Shown: positions 22,398 through 34,010, counted from the first letter of the stretch. The stretch is DNA of 64,000 bases from Sorex araneus (GCF_027595985.1 NC_073308.1:11175928-11239927); one strand, 5' to 3'. Notes: generated by a model not told the origin, from the sequence alone. Numbers and translations are program-made.

Positions 22398-23338
22398 AAG
22401 AGAGCAACATGCTGCAGAGATGCCTCCAGACCCCGCACTAGTCTTAGTCTCATCTGGGGCACCCTGGAGTGGGTCAGGTGAGCCCAGAACCCACCCCAAC
22501 AGAGCCCCACAGCCAAAAACCTCCAGAACCCAACCACCACCATGCTCATGGCCACAGCCAATCTCCACATGCTTGGAACAAGCCTCACACATGAGAATGA
22601 ATGTGCAGGATTTGTGACCGAAATCTCCAGGTTCTCACAAAGTCAGGGATGGGCAACTTCTCCTCATCTCCTTGTTCTTCCCGGAGTCTGACAGTTATGC
22701 TTACCAACGGCCTCTGGCACCATATAAGCTCATTAATGGCCATGATCCAGAGACTCACAGATAAATCCCGGAAGAGAGCAACACACTACAGAGATGCCTA
22801 CAGACCCCAAAGTCCCCACCCAGTTAAAAATTTAACTGCAGTTCTATCACCCTACTTAAAATTTTAGAATTCCTGGAATATACTGCCATGACATCTCATT
22901 CTCTAAACCACTGATGTACCCAAGTAGCACACCATATTTGATGGAGTGTAAAGTTGAAGGCAACCAGTATCAATGAAATATATATTAGCACACAAATTTC
23001 AACCTGTAACAACTTGTTAGTTATCTCTTATATAAGAGCCTAATGTCTCCAGGATGAGACACAACAATCTTCACATATTTTCCTCTAAGGAAGCTATTTT
23101 TAGATAATTTTAGTGGATTAGCCACAACGAGCAATATAAAATAAATTACTTAGGATATACTTTGGTCAGCTTTGGTCAGGCTTGGGTGGAGATGGAAAAA
23201 TTAGAAATAATGATGGTGAAAAGGTGTAATGGTGGTAGAATTGGTGGTGGAATATTTAATGTAATAAATTATTGTTAACAACATTATAAAAATAAAAATA
23301 AATAAAAATTTAAAATGTTTAAATTTAAAAAAATAAAA
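22398..23338 (+). mobile_element. ORF-less L1 derivative with repeated head
   Basis: About 940 bp inserted into ORF2 of the old L1; a diverged duplication of ~16 bp (TTAAAATAGTGATTCAG against ATAAAAATGGAGGTTGCAG) is plausible. The head motif AGAGCAACATGCTGCAGAG recurs as AGAGCAACACACTACAGAG ~380 bp later (22398 and 22776), so it has two head monomers. The 3' end AAAGGTGTAATGGTGGTAG, GGTGGTGGAATATTTAATG and an A-rich tail match 11263-11950. No ORF1 or ORF2 sequence is inside. Confidence 0.65.
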
Positions 23339-23880
23339 TAAAAATGGAGGTTGCAGGAACCTTCCTCAAGATCATAATGGTCATATACAGAAAAAAGCCA
23401 TAGACAGAATCATTCTCAGAATCAACAGTACAAATCTCAAAACTTTTTCCCTGAGATCAGGCACAAGGTAAAACTGTTCACTGCCTTCACTTGTTAGTCA
23501 ATATAATATTTAAGACTGTACCCACATCAATTAGGCAATCAAAGAAAGTAAAGGCATCTGAACTAGAAAAGAAGTCAAATTATCGTTATTTGCAGATAGC
23601 ATGAAAATATACATAGAAGACCTGACATGTTCAGCAAAAACTCCTAGAAGCAATAAACCAGTGCAGCAAAGTATCAGGCTGTAAAATAAATACACAAAGG
23701 AAATAGAAGACATCATGAAAACTAAAACATCCTATGTTTGGGAACTGGAAGAATCAATATTGTCAGAATGGTCCTCATACCAAAAATGCAATCCCCATCC
23801 AAATTCTAATGACATTCTTTCGGGACTTAAAATGATCACTAATAAACTTTGTTTGGAATCACAAAACACCCCAAATAAGG

Positions 23881-24092
23881 TGTTTTGTTTTGTTTTGTTT
23901 TGTTTTGTTTTGTTTTGTTTTGTTTTGTTTTGTTTGGGGCTACCCAGCAGTACTCAGGGCTTACTCCTGGCTCTGTGCTCAGCGACTACTCCTGGTGGTG
24001 CTCATTGAACGATATGGTGTGTTAGGGATCAAATCTGCATCAGCAGTATGTAAGTTAAGTTACATAGCCACTGTATGATCTCTCCAGACCCA
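23881..24092 (-). mobile_element. SINE-A, antisense, with (TTTTG)n tail
   Basis: A TTTTG pentamer array (23881-23937) is the SINE tail on the other strand. It is followed by CTCAGGGCTTACTCCTGG, GTGCTCAGCGACTACTCC, GGGATCAAATCTGCATC and CCACTGTATGATCTCTCC. It interrupts the old L1 between its reverse transcriptase and C-terminal parts. Confidence 0.9.
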
Positions 24093-24434
24093 ATAATATT
24101 ATTCCACTGGCAAAGATAACAAAAACAAAGATAAACAAATGGGATTCCATCGAAGATTTTGTAAGGTAAAATAAATCGAATTAAAATTGAAAGATACCCT
24201 ACCAAGTAGAGAGAAAATAATTTCATATAGCTCATAATATATAAAACCTTATGAAGCTCAACAACACTGTAATCATTAACTTCAAAAAAATGAGATTTAG
24301 AGATAAACAGACATTTCCATGATGAAGGCGTACAGATGGCCAACAAATAAATGAAAAAGTGTTAATCATCACTTAATACCAGAAAAATACAAACAAAATC
24401 ACAAAGGGGCATCATCTCAAACAAGAGGGAATTG

Positions 24435-24640
24435 TCATCCCATACAGGTACCCAGCCCGTGTCAGGGCTCCTTCCCAGAGCCACGATTTTAACAAGGCCC
24501 CAGGGCAGCCGGTTTTCATTCTTCATATGCTGGGGACAGAAATTGAGGCACCCAAAGCTGCAAAATTCCAGGCACCCTTTTCTCATCCCATATAGGTACC
24601 CAGCCCCAGTCAGGGCTCCTTCCCAGAGCCATGGCCGCTA
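24435..24640 (+). repeat. L1 5'UTR duplicated block
   Basis: CATCCCATACAGGTACCCAG at 24436 recurs as CATCCCATATAGGTACCCAG at 24587, each followed by a shared GTCAGGGCTCCTTCCCAGAG. The ~150-bp spacing suggests remnants of tandem 5'UTR promoter monomers. Confidence 0.7.
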
Positions 24641-24859
24641 ACGTGGCCACGAGTTCTTTTCTCCCCTCCATATTCCATAAGAGCCATAAGTTACTGTCTT
24701 AGTTGAAACTTTAGTTGGAACCAGGTTAGCTTTACCACAAGAAACACATTAGCAAATAACTCATTAAGCCCACCTCAATTAATACTGCATCATAAACAGA
24801 ATAGGAACAGTGACGTGAAGGGCTAAACTGCATAGGTCACAACGGTAAAGCAACACAAA

Positions 24860-25740
24860 AACCCACCAAGTTTACTTGTTGAAGAGGCTAGCCCACAAGA
24901 CCCCGAGAGCAATGAAGTGCTAGACAACCTCCCTGACAAGGAAATTAGAAGGGAGCTACTGAGGATGCTTAGGGAGCTAAAAGAAACAATGGAGAGCAGT
25001 GCCAATAAAATACAAGAGGATTTGAAGGTAGAATGCAGGAAATGCAAACAAAATTACAAACAGAAATGTCAGACCTGAAAAACCTGGTAGGCGAATTAAA
25101 AAACTCAGTGGAAGGACTCAGCGGCAGAGTAACAGCTGCTGAGGACAGAATCAGTGAGCTCGAAGATGAAGTCCAGAGACTCTCTAGAAAAGAGCAGAAA
25201 ATAAAAAAGAGACTCACAATCTGGGAACAGATGGCAAGAGAAGATCGTAATAGAGCCAAGAGGAGTATATAAAAATTATTGGAGTCCCAGAGGGACAGGA
25301 ATAAAACCCTGATGAAGAAGAAACTGTCAAAGACATCATTGCTACGATGTTCCCAGCGCTGAAGAAAACATGCGACCACATTCAGGAGGCCCGAAGGGTA
25401 CCAGCTAGAAGAAATCCAAATAAAAATACCCAAGACACATCCTGATCAAAATGACCAAAACCTTAGATAGAGACAAAATCCTGAAAGCAGCAAGATCAAA
25501 GAAAGAAATTGCCTATAAAGGAGTGTCTTTAAGACTCACAACCGACTTGTCTGTTGAAACCCTAATAACCCAAAAACAGTGGTGGGATATAGTGAAAAAA
25601 CTCAATGAAATACATGCCTCACCAAAAATACTTTACCCAGCTAGACTCTCATTCATAACAGAAGGAACAATACAGTTTCACAGATAAAAAACAGCTCAGG
25701 AACTTCATAGGCTCAAAACCATGGTTACAAGAACTACTGA
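24860..25740 (+). pseudogene. L1 ORF1, broken
   Basis: ORF1p is the L1 RNA-binding chaperone that trimerises through a coiled coil. Visible in order: an N-terminal acidic region (LPDKEIRRELLRMLRELKE), coiled coil (MSDLKNLVGELKNSVEGLSG, AAEDRISELEDEVQRLSRK), part of the RNA-binding domain around 25280-25440 (IIGVPEG, HIQEARRVPARRNP), and the C-terminal domain (DRDKILKAARSKKEIAYKG, LTTDLSVETL, WWDIVKKLNEI, ILYPARLSF). Several frameshifts and stops separate these pieces, so it is not functional. Confidence 0.9.
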
Positions 25741-25794
25741 ATGGGCTACTTTAAGACAAGACAGGCCCCTCAAATACACCAAATTTCAGCAGAA

Positions 25795-28700
25795 AAATAG
25801 GACAAAATCCCATAATAATAATCTCTCTCAATGTCAATGGGCTAAATGAACCAATTAAAAGACACAGAGTGGCAGGATGGATTAGAAAATTTAACCCAAC
25901 ATTCTGCTGCCTGCAAGAAACACATCTCAACAGAGCAAACACAGGCTCAGTCAAAGCCTGGAAAACAATCCTACAGGCAAACAACTCCCATCGAAAAACT
26001 GGGGTAGCCATCCTAGTATCAGACCACATTGATTTCAGACTGAGGGTCACAAGAGACAGTGAAGGCCATTTCTTATTTATCAAGGGATCTTGATAAAAAA
26101 AATCAGGAAGAACTTATAATACTAAATATATATGCACCTAATGAGGGACCAACAAAGTACTTGAAACAACTACTCATAGACTCAAAGAAAGACATTAATA
26201 GCAACACAATATTAGTGGAAGACTTCAACATCACTTTATCACCTCTTGATAGATCAACCAGACTCAAGCTTAGCAAGGACATACTTCATCTGAGGAAAGA
26301 AATGGAAGAAAGGGACTTAGTAGATATGTACAGGACACTTCATCCTCAAAAAGCTGAATACATTCTTCTCAAGTGTGCATGGAACATTCTCCAAGATAGA
26401 CCACATGTTGAGCCACAAAACATACCTCCATAAAATTAAGAAGATAGAGACTGTATCAATGACCTTCTCAGACCACAATGTGCTGAAATTTGAAATAAAT
26501 CACACACACAAACAGAAAACAAAATCAAATACCTGGAAATTAAACAGCTCACTATTGGACAATGAGTGGCTTAGAAAGGAAATCAGAGAGGAAATCAAAA
26601 GATTCCTGGAAATGAACAAAAATGAGGACACAAGTTACCAAAACCTATGGGACACCGCAAAAGTTGTGTTAAAAGGAAAGTTTATAGTGCTACAAGCACT
26701 CCTCAGGAAGGAGGAGCCTGAGCCCACATAAGTAACCTAACCTCACAGTTTAAGAGCTTGAAGAATTACCAACAAAAGGAGCCCAATCCAAATAAGAGGA
26801 AGGAAATAATAAAACTCAGAGCAGAAATCAACAAGATGGAAACCCAAAAAACAATCCGAGAGATCAATAAAACCAAGAACTGGTTTGTTGGGAAAATAAA
26901 CAAGATTGATAAACCTCTAACAAGACTCACAAAAAAAAGAGAGAGAGAAAACCCTAATGAAATCAATCATAAATAAAAAGGGAGACATTACAAAAGAAGC
27001 TACAGAAATTCAAAGGATCCTCAGAGATTACTTTGAGAATCTTTATACCACAAAACACCTTGAGGAAATGGATAAATTCCTAGATGCCTATAGCCTCCCA
27101 AGGCTGAACCAAGAAGACCTGGAATACCTGAACAGATATATCACCATCAAGGAAATTGAAACAGTAATAAAAAGTCTCCCCAAGCATAAAAGTATTGGCC
27201 CAAATGGATTTACTAGTGAATTCTTCCAAACCGTTAAGGAGGACTTACTCCCAATCCTCTTTAAGCTTTTCCAGGAAATTGAAGTATCAAAAACACTTCC
27301 AAACAATTTCTATGAAGCACTTATCACCCTGATACCAAAAGCAGACAGAGATACCACAAAGAAAGATAATTACAGACCGATATCCCTAGTGAACATAGAC
27401 GCAAAGATCCTCAACAAAATATTAGCAAATAGAATGCAACAGCTTATCAAAAATATCATACACCATGACCAATTAGGATTCATCCCAGGGATGCAAGGAT
27501 GGTTTAACATTTGCAAGTCAATCAACATAATTCATCATATCAATAAAAGAAATAATAAAAACCATATAATCATATCAATAGATGCAGAAAAAGCATTCGA
27601 CAAGATCCAGCACCCGTTTATGATGAAAACTCTCAGCAAAATGGGCATAGAAGGAACTTTCCTAATATAGTCACAAGCCCATGGCAAGTATCATTCTCAA
27701 TGGGAAAAAACTAAAAGCCTTCCCTCTTAGATTGGCACAAGACAAGGTTGCCCGCTTTTGCCACTCCTATTCAATATAGTACTGAAAGTCCTGGCCATAG
27801 CACTTAGACGAGAAAAAAGATATCAAGGGTATACAGACAGAAAAGAAAGAGATCAAGATATCACTATTTGCAGATAATATGATACTATACTTAGAAAACC
27901 CTAAAGATTCTACAGAAAATCTCTTGGAAACAATAAGTCAATATAGTAAAGTGGCAGGTCACAAAATCAACACCCAAAAGTCCATGGCTTTCTTATATAC
28001 AAATAATGAGAAAAAAGAGACATTAAAAAAAATAAGAATCCCATTCACAATAGTACTCAGAAAATCAAATACCTTGGAATCAGCTTAACCAAAGAGGTAA
28101 AGGACCTATACAAGGAAAATTACAAAACGCTACTTCAAGAAATAAAAGAGGACCCTAGGAAATGGAGACACATCCCCTGCTCATAGATAGGGAGAATTAA
28201 CATTATCAAAATGGCAATACTTCCCAAAGCACTATACAAATTTAATGTGGTCCCTATCAGGATAACCATGACACTTTTCAATGAAATAGATAAAACACTC
28301 CTGAAATTCATATGGAACAATAAACCCCCACGAATAGCTAAAGCAATCCTTGGGAAAAAGAAGATGAGTGGCATCACCTTCCCCAAATTCAAACTCTACT
28401 ACAAAGCGGTAGTAATTGAGACAGCATGATATTGGGCTAGAAACAGACCTGCAGACCAATGGAACAGAGTTGAATGTCCTCTCACAGACCCCCAAATATA
28501 TGGCCACTTCATCTTTGACAAAGGAGCAAGAAATGTGAAGTGGAACAAGGAAAGCCTCTTCAACAAGTGGTGCTGGGAAAACTGGATAGCTACCTGCAAA
28601 AAAATGAACTCTGACCTCTGCCTAATGCCAGGCACAAAAGTCAGATCAAAGTGGATTAAAGACCTCAATATAAGACATGAATCTATATGGTACATAGAGG

Positions 28701-29566
28701 AAAATGTAGGCAGAACTCTCCATGACATTGAAGCTAAAAGCATCTTTAAGGATGAAACAGCACTGATCATGCAAGTGGAAGCAAACATAAACAAATGGGA
28801 TTACATCAAACTAAGAAGCTTCTGTACTTCAAAAGAAACAATGATCAAAATACAGAAAGAGCCCACAGAATGGGAAAGAATATTTATCCAACACCCATCT
28901 GATAAGGGATTAATATCCGAAATATACAAGACACTAGTAGAATTGTACAAGAAAAAAAACCTCCAACCCCATAAAAAAAATGGGGAGAAGAAATGAACAG
29001 AAGTTTCCCCAAAAAAGAAATACAAATGACCAAAAGGCACATGAAAAAAATGCTCCATATCACTAGTCATCAGGGAGATGCAAATCAAAACAACAATGAG
29101 ATATCATCTCATACCACAGAGACTGGCACACATTCAAAAGAACAATAGCAACCAGTGCTGGCATGGATATGGGGGAAAGGGGACATTCTTTCACTGTTGG
29201 TGGGAATGTCGACTGGCCCAGCCTTTCTGAAAAACAATATGGACAGTCCTTCAGAAACTAGAAATTGAGCTTCCATATGACCCCACAATACCACTTCTGG
29301 GAATATATCCCGAGGGTGCAAAAAAGCACAGTAGAAATGACATCTGTATATTTATTGCAACACTGTTCACAATAGCCAAAATATGGAAACAACTCGAGTG
29401 CCCAAAAACAGATGACTGGTTAAAGAAAACTTTGGTACATCTACACAATGGAATACTATGCAGCTGTTAGGAGTGATGAAGTCATGAAATTTGCTTATAA
29501 AAGGATAGACAGGGAGAGTATCATGCTAAGTGAAATGAGTCAAAAAGAGAGGGACAGACATAGAGG
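25795..29566 (+). pseudogene. L1 ORF2, broken; catalytic Asp lost
   Basis: ORF2p nicks the target and reverse-transcribes L1 RNA. The endonuclease starts near 25800 (IIISLNVNGLNEPIKR, CCLQETHLN, then SDHNVLKFEINH). The reverse transcriptase follows at 26957-27670 ([58 protein letters not shown]). The catalytic box at 27867-27878 reads FADN instead of FADD. Later blocks are [48 protein letters not shown] and [20 protein letters not shown]. Frameshifts or stops occur at about 26090, 26380, 26730, 26980, 27670, 28088 and 28996. Length and domain order are normal; it is dead. Confidence 0.93.
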
Positions 29567-29986
29567 GACTGCACTCATTTGTGGAGTATAGAACAACATC
29601 ACATGAAACTGACACCCAAGGACAGTAGATACAAGGGCCAGGGGGATTGCCCCAAAGCTGGAAGACTGCTTCATGAGTGGAGGGGAGAAGGCAGATGGAA
29701 TAGAGAAGGGATCACTAAGAAAATGATGGCTGGAGGAATCAGTCCGGATGGGAGATGCGTGCTGAAAGTAGATAATGGACAAACATGATGACCTCTCAGT
29801 GTCTGTGTTGCAAGTCATAATGCCCAAAAGTAGAGAAAGAGTATGGGGAATATTGTCTGCCATGGAGGCAGGGGGAGGGTGGGAAAGGGAGGGCTATAAC
29901 GGGGATACTGGTGGGGGGGGAATGTGCACTGGTGGAGGGATGGGTGTTTTATCGTGTGATTGTAACCCAAATATTAAAGCTTGTGG

Positions 29987-30468
29987 GGCTGGAGCGATAG
30001 CATAGCGGGTAGGACGTTTGCTTGCACGAGGCCGACCAGGGTTTGAATCCCAGCATCCCATATGGTCCCCTGAGCACCGCCAAGGGTAATTCCTGAGTGC
30101 AGAGCCAGGAGTAACCCTGCACATTGCTGGTATGACCCAAAAATGAAAAAAAAAATCTTCAAACCGAGCAGCTCACTGCAGAGATTTCTCCAGACTCTAA
30201 TTATCTGGAATTTTGGAGTTCCAGGAGCACACAATAACTTGCGCTATTCATAGCAAGCAATACAAAAGAGAGTATGGAGAAGATTGTCATAGACGTGGGG
30301 GGAGGGCTGAGAGGGGGGATACTGGGGACCATGGTGGTGGAAGATGTGCACTTGTAGAGGGCTTGGTGATCAATCATTGTATGACTGAAACTCAAACAGA
30401 AAGCTTATAACTGTATCTCATGGTGATTTTAAAAATAATAAAATTAAATTAACATTCTAAAAAAAGCC
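29987..30468 (+). mobile_element. SINE-A plus L1-3'UTR composite insert
   Basis: A 16-bp duplication AAATATTAAAGCTTGT (29971-29986 and 30469-30484) brackets the whole block, not only the SINE. Inside are a well-preserved SINE-A (29987-30150, box A TAGCATAGCGGG, box B GGTTTGAATCCC, A-tail), then a 120-bp linker with the ORF-less-element head motif (GCAGCTCACTGCAGAG), then an L1-type 3'UTR (GGTGGTGGAAGATGTGCAC, CTGTATCTCATGGTGATTT) and an A-rich end. The simplest reading is one retrotransposition of a read-through RNA. Confidence 0.8.
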
Positions 30469-31097
30469 AAATATTAAAGCTTGTAACTATCTCACGATGA
30501 TTCAATAAAAAAAGAATAGGAATGACTTGGAAAAACAGAGGGAATTGCATATAAATAAATATATGTATATATATGATTACAAGAAATCAGAACTTATGGG
30601 GGTGTGGTGATAATTTAACTCTTGATTGTGTGGGCTGGTTCAGCCCCTGTGGAAAACAGTATGAAAATTTCTCCAAAAAAAAAAATAGAGTTTTCATTAA
30701 ACCCAGCTATCCCTATTCTTGGTTTTTATCCTAAAATGAAAAACACTAATTTGAAAATATATATGCATGACTGTGTTCATTGCAGCACTTATCACAGTAG
30801 CACATGGGAACAACCCAAATGCCCAATGACAGAGCAGTGGATAAAGCAGCTGATCTACATTTACACAATGGATTCTACGTAGCCACAAGGAAAGATGAAA
30901 TCAAGCACTTCACTGTGACTTGGATGGAACTGAAAAGCAAAGTAAGTCATGGGAAGAGGGTCAAATACCAGATATTCTCATTAATTCATTACTTACAGAG
31001 TAATATGACAGGGAATATCATATGGCTCACCCTTGGCCCTGGATTTTAGAAATCAGAACGTCTAAGAAAGGGAGACCCGGTGAGACAGAGAGGCTAA

Positions 31098-32310
31098 GTG
31101 GCAAATGGTCGGGTTTCCTGTGCACACCATCCCAACACCACCTCCTCAAACAGACTCTCCACTCCCTGCCACCAGGGTCCAGGGTCCCCTCCTAACTGCA
31201 TACCCTTAGTAAGTTCAGTTCTGTGGCGTTCTTCTCCAGCTCTACTACCTTTGTCAATTAATGTGATTGCCTTGCCTTGCTTCTTTACATTCCACATACG
31301 AGAGAGATCATTCCACATTAGTTCCTCTCCTCTGGCTGACTTCACTTAGAAGGATACTATCCAGTTCCATCCACAATTTTGCAAATTGCAAAATTATCTT
31401 TTTTCTTATAAATATAAGTCAAATATAAGTATAAGTCCACTGTGTATCCACAGTCATTTGAACTTAGACATTTGGGTTGTTTCCAGATTTAACTACTGTG
31501 AATAATGCCACACTGAGTACAGGAGTTCTCAAATAATGTTTTTGTACCTTTGGTCATAAATGGCAAGAAGATGACAAATTGCTGGGTCATATGGAAGCTT
31601 AATCTTAGTTTTTTTGAAAAGTGTTATTTTTTTTGGCTTTGCTTTATACCTTGATATTAAAGCTGGTTTTTCATCCTGGTATTTTAAAAGCTGCTTTGAG
31701 TTTTTTTTTCTTTCTTTCTTTTCTCTCTCTCTCTTTTTTAAATGTAAACTAACCTCCTGCATGACAGAGGTTAAAATTTTGCCTGCACTTGAGTTCACTT
31801 GAGTTTACATTTGAAATGTGCATGTTTATTTATACAGATTTCAATAAAGCTATTCAAGGCCTTAAAAAAAAAGAAAAGTGTTATGTTTTTTAGAGGTTGA
31901 ACAGTGGGTGAGGGTTACTTTTTCTCCATATCCCCATCTGTACTAGTTGTTTTTGTTATTTTTGATGTGTGCCACTTTCTCTGAATGAGATGATATCTCA
32001 TTGCTGTTTTGATCTGCATTTCCCTAATGTTAAGTTATGCAGAGCATTTTTACATGTCTCGAGGTCACCAGTGTGTCTTTTTTAGAATGTGTCTGTTCAT
32101 CTCTTCTCCTCATTCTTGTTGTGCTTTTCAGGGATTTGTTGCCATTGATGGTGGTGTTGTACAGGCATTCCAAGATTACTTTGTGATTACTTTATGCATC
32201 TTGGGTATTAACTCTTTGTTATATGAGTGGTGAGCAAATATTTTCTCCCAGTCTGTGAAGTGTCTTTTTATTCTAGTCATTGTTTCTTTTGTAAAAGCTT
32301 AAGCTGCTAG
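31098..32310 (-). mobile_element. Old L1 3' half, antisense
   Basis: Antisense ORF2 C-terminus and 3' end in recognisable order: CTGACTTCACTTAGAAGG, GGGTTGTTTCCAGATTT, GCTGGGTCATATGGAAGC (antisense of the DPAIPLLG-type region), GATGTGTGCCAC, GCTGTTTTGATCTGCATTTC. Strongly mutated. Interrupted by a short retro-insert at 31628. It faces the end of the old plus-strand L1 (tail to tail). Confidence 0.75.
31628..31872 (+). mobile_element. Polyadenylated retro-insert of unknown RNA
   Basis: 245 bp flanked by a 12-bp duplication GAAAAGTGTTAT (31616-31627 and 31873-31884). It ends with a canonical poly(A) signal (AATAAA in TTTCAATAAAGCTATTC), then ~17 bp and an A-run. It has an internal CT-rich stretch (about 31706-31738). 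It looks like the 5'-truncated copy of an mRNA 3'UTR or long noncoding RNA moved by L1. The source gene is not recognised. Confidence 0.8.
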
Positions 32311-32783
32311 AAAAAGACCAACAAAGGGAACCGAAAATAACATGAAGGAGGGAAAATTTTACATTAGATACCATAGAAATTAAAGGGATAATTAGGCACT
32401 GTTATGAAAAACTTTGTCATAAAATTGGGAAAAAATGGATAAATTTTAGATTTTACAAGGCTAAATCAGAAGTAAACAGAGCATCTGACCAATTCAATCA
32501 CATACTCTGAAAGCAAAGTGATAATCAAGTCTCAAAAAAAAAAAAGAGTCCATGCCCAACTAGATTTCCTTGCAGATTTTCCAAGCCTTCCAGGAAGACC
32601 TCCTGCCATGCTTCCTACCCCACACCGGCTCCTTCTCCAAGTTTCTTCTTCCACCGTTCCTTATGTGACAATTTTAGGCAACTGCCTGAACACATCTGTG
32701 CACCTTAATTGATTCCATTCCTTCCTATCTATTTCCTTTCATATTTATTTAAATCCACCCCATCATTTTTAATTAGGGGCAAG
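32311..32783. other. Unassigned sequence
   Basis: No gene or repeat recognised. The T/C-rich stretch 32560-32700 has a short open frame without motifs. Confidence 0.35.
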
Positions 32784-32885
32784 GTTTAGGTGTTACACCC
32801 AACAATGCTCAGTGCTCATTCCCAGATCTGTGCTCAGGGATCACTTCAGGAGATTGAAATGGAGATGGTTACTCTACCCATTTCG
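32784..32885 (-). mobile_element. SINE-A fragment, antisense
   Basis: GTGTTACACCCAACAATG, CTCAGTGCTCATTCCCAG, CTCAGGGATCACTTCAGG and a remnant TTACTCTACCCATTT of the antisense head. The box B region is deleted. Confidence 0.7.
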
Positions 32886-32887
32886 CT

Positions 32888-34010
32888 TCCTACTCAGATT
32901 TCAAGGAACTATACCAGGGCTGTATGGACAGGCAACAGTTAGGGATTTTGTAATCTTGAAACCAGCTTTTGAAAAGTTCTAAAGAAGGGCCAGAGCCCTA
33001 CAGTGGGTAGCGCTCTTGCCTTACACACGGTCAACCTAGGTTCAGCCTCTGACATCACATATGGTCTCCATCTCCGAGCACCACCAGGAATGACTCCTGA
33101 ATGTAGAGCCAGGAGTAAGCCCTGAGCACCACTGGATGTAGCCCTACCCCACCCCTTGCACACTCCTCTCCACCACCACCAAAAAATTGTTAAAGGAGCT
33201 TCTTCAAAGGGCAGGACAAACTTCCCAGCATGCAGTATGAGTATGGCATTCATTCAAGGAACTTATGTTTGTCTTCTACTAGATTAATAGAGATATGTTT
33301 AGTCCTAGCTGACTAAGGGATTATATACACCTTTCCTAATAAAATAACAACTCATTTATACTGAATATTCTATGTCCTGTCAGCTTTTTTATCCATAAAG
33401 ATTTTTATTACAATCTTTTACTTATTATGTAGACAATGAAGCAGTGTCTATAATATAATATTTTCTAATACAAAATCAACATTTCCTTTCATAGGATAAA
33501 AGACATTTTGTCCTTTTGCAGACCAATTCATATTTTCCCCTTGAATTTTTCTTAATACTCCACTCTCACTAAATTCTGCATTTTTAGGACTTACCAATTT
33601 CATGTAAACTCTAAAATCTATTAGCATAGAATTATACATAGTATTGTTTATTTAAATTTATATAGCTCTAAAAAGGATTCAGTTAGTGAAAAATTTTACT
33701 CTATCAGTATATCATTGATTTACAATTTGTGGAATTTCAGCAGATCAGCTCTTTTCGCTGATATGTGTGTAGGTGCCATCACCCCTGTGAAAGAGAGAGA
33801 GAAAGAGAGAAAATTGATCAAAGCCATCAGTACTAAAAATCTGAAGATTTTGTTTGTAGAACTGAGCTTGCATGAGAGAAAGGGGATTGGAACATGGGTG
33901 GAAGGAAGAGGTTTCTCTGGTGAAGGGTGTGGTGTTGGGGTGACGTGTGCATGGAAAGTGTGAGTAACAGTAATGTAAATCCTGGTACCTCAATAAAATG
34001 GTTTAAAAAT
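32888..34010 (+). mobile_element. HAL1-like element (ORF1-only L1), copy 1
   Basis: Starts within the C-terminus of an L1-type ORF1 (GLYGQATVRDFVILKPAFEK, matching the second copy's GLMDRQQLREFIALKPALQE). The stop is followed by the shared AAACTTCCCAGCATG...GTATGGCATTCA segment, an AT-rich region, and a 3'UTR with GAACTGAGCTTGCATGAG and GGTACCTCAATAAAATGG. No ORF2 lies between the ORF1 stop and the poly(A) signal. A SINE-A interrupts the ORF1 end. Confidence 0.6.
32986..33180 (+). mobile_element. SINE-A, sense
   Basis: GGGCCAGAGCCCTACAGTGG, box-B-like GGTTCAGCCTC, CACATATGGTCTCC, GAGCCAGGAGTAAGCC and CACTGGATGTAGCCC. The tail is unusual: C/A-rich rather than pure A. Inserted into the HAL1-like element. 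Confidence 0.85.

Larger units (their letters stand above)
24435..30534 (+). mobile_element. Full-length but decayed L1
   Basis: About 6.1 kb flanked by a near-identical duplication ACAAGAGGGAATTG (24421-24434) and ACAGAGGGAATTG (30535-30547). It has a 5'UTR (24435 to about 24840), ORF1 relic, ORF2 relic and 3'UTR with G-rich tract and A-rich end. It splits the old L1 and is itself split at 29987-30468. Confidence 0.88.
22203..31066 (+). mobile_element. Old L1 host for nested insertions
   Basis: ORF2 pieces appear in collinear order: 22233-22397 (FNILKSIYIVDLPYQQK-like, the region before the FADD box), 23339-23881 (GTFLKII-like, then LSLFADSMKIYIEDL), 24093-24434 (toward the C-terminus) and 30535-31066 (GGTTCAGCCCCTGTGG onward, the C-terminal tail and end). 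The gaps are filled by an ORF-less L1 derivative, a SINE-A and a full-length L1. The old L1 is heavily mutated; the 5' boundary is uncertain. Confidence 0.8.
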
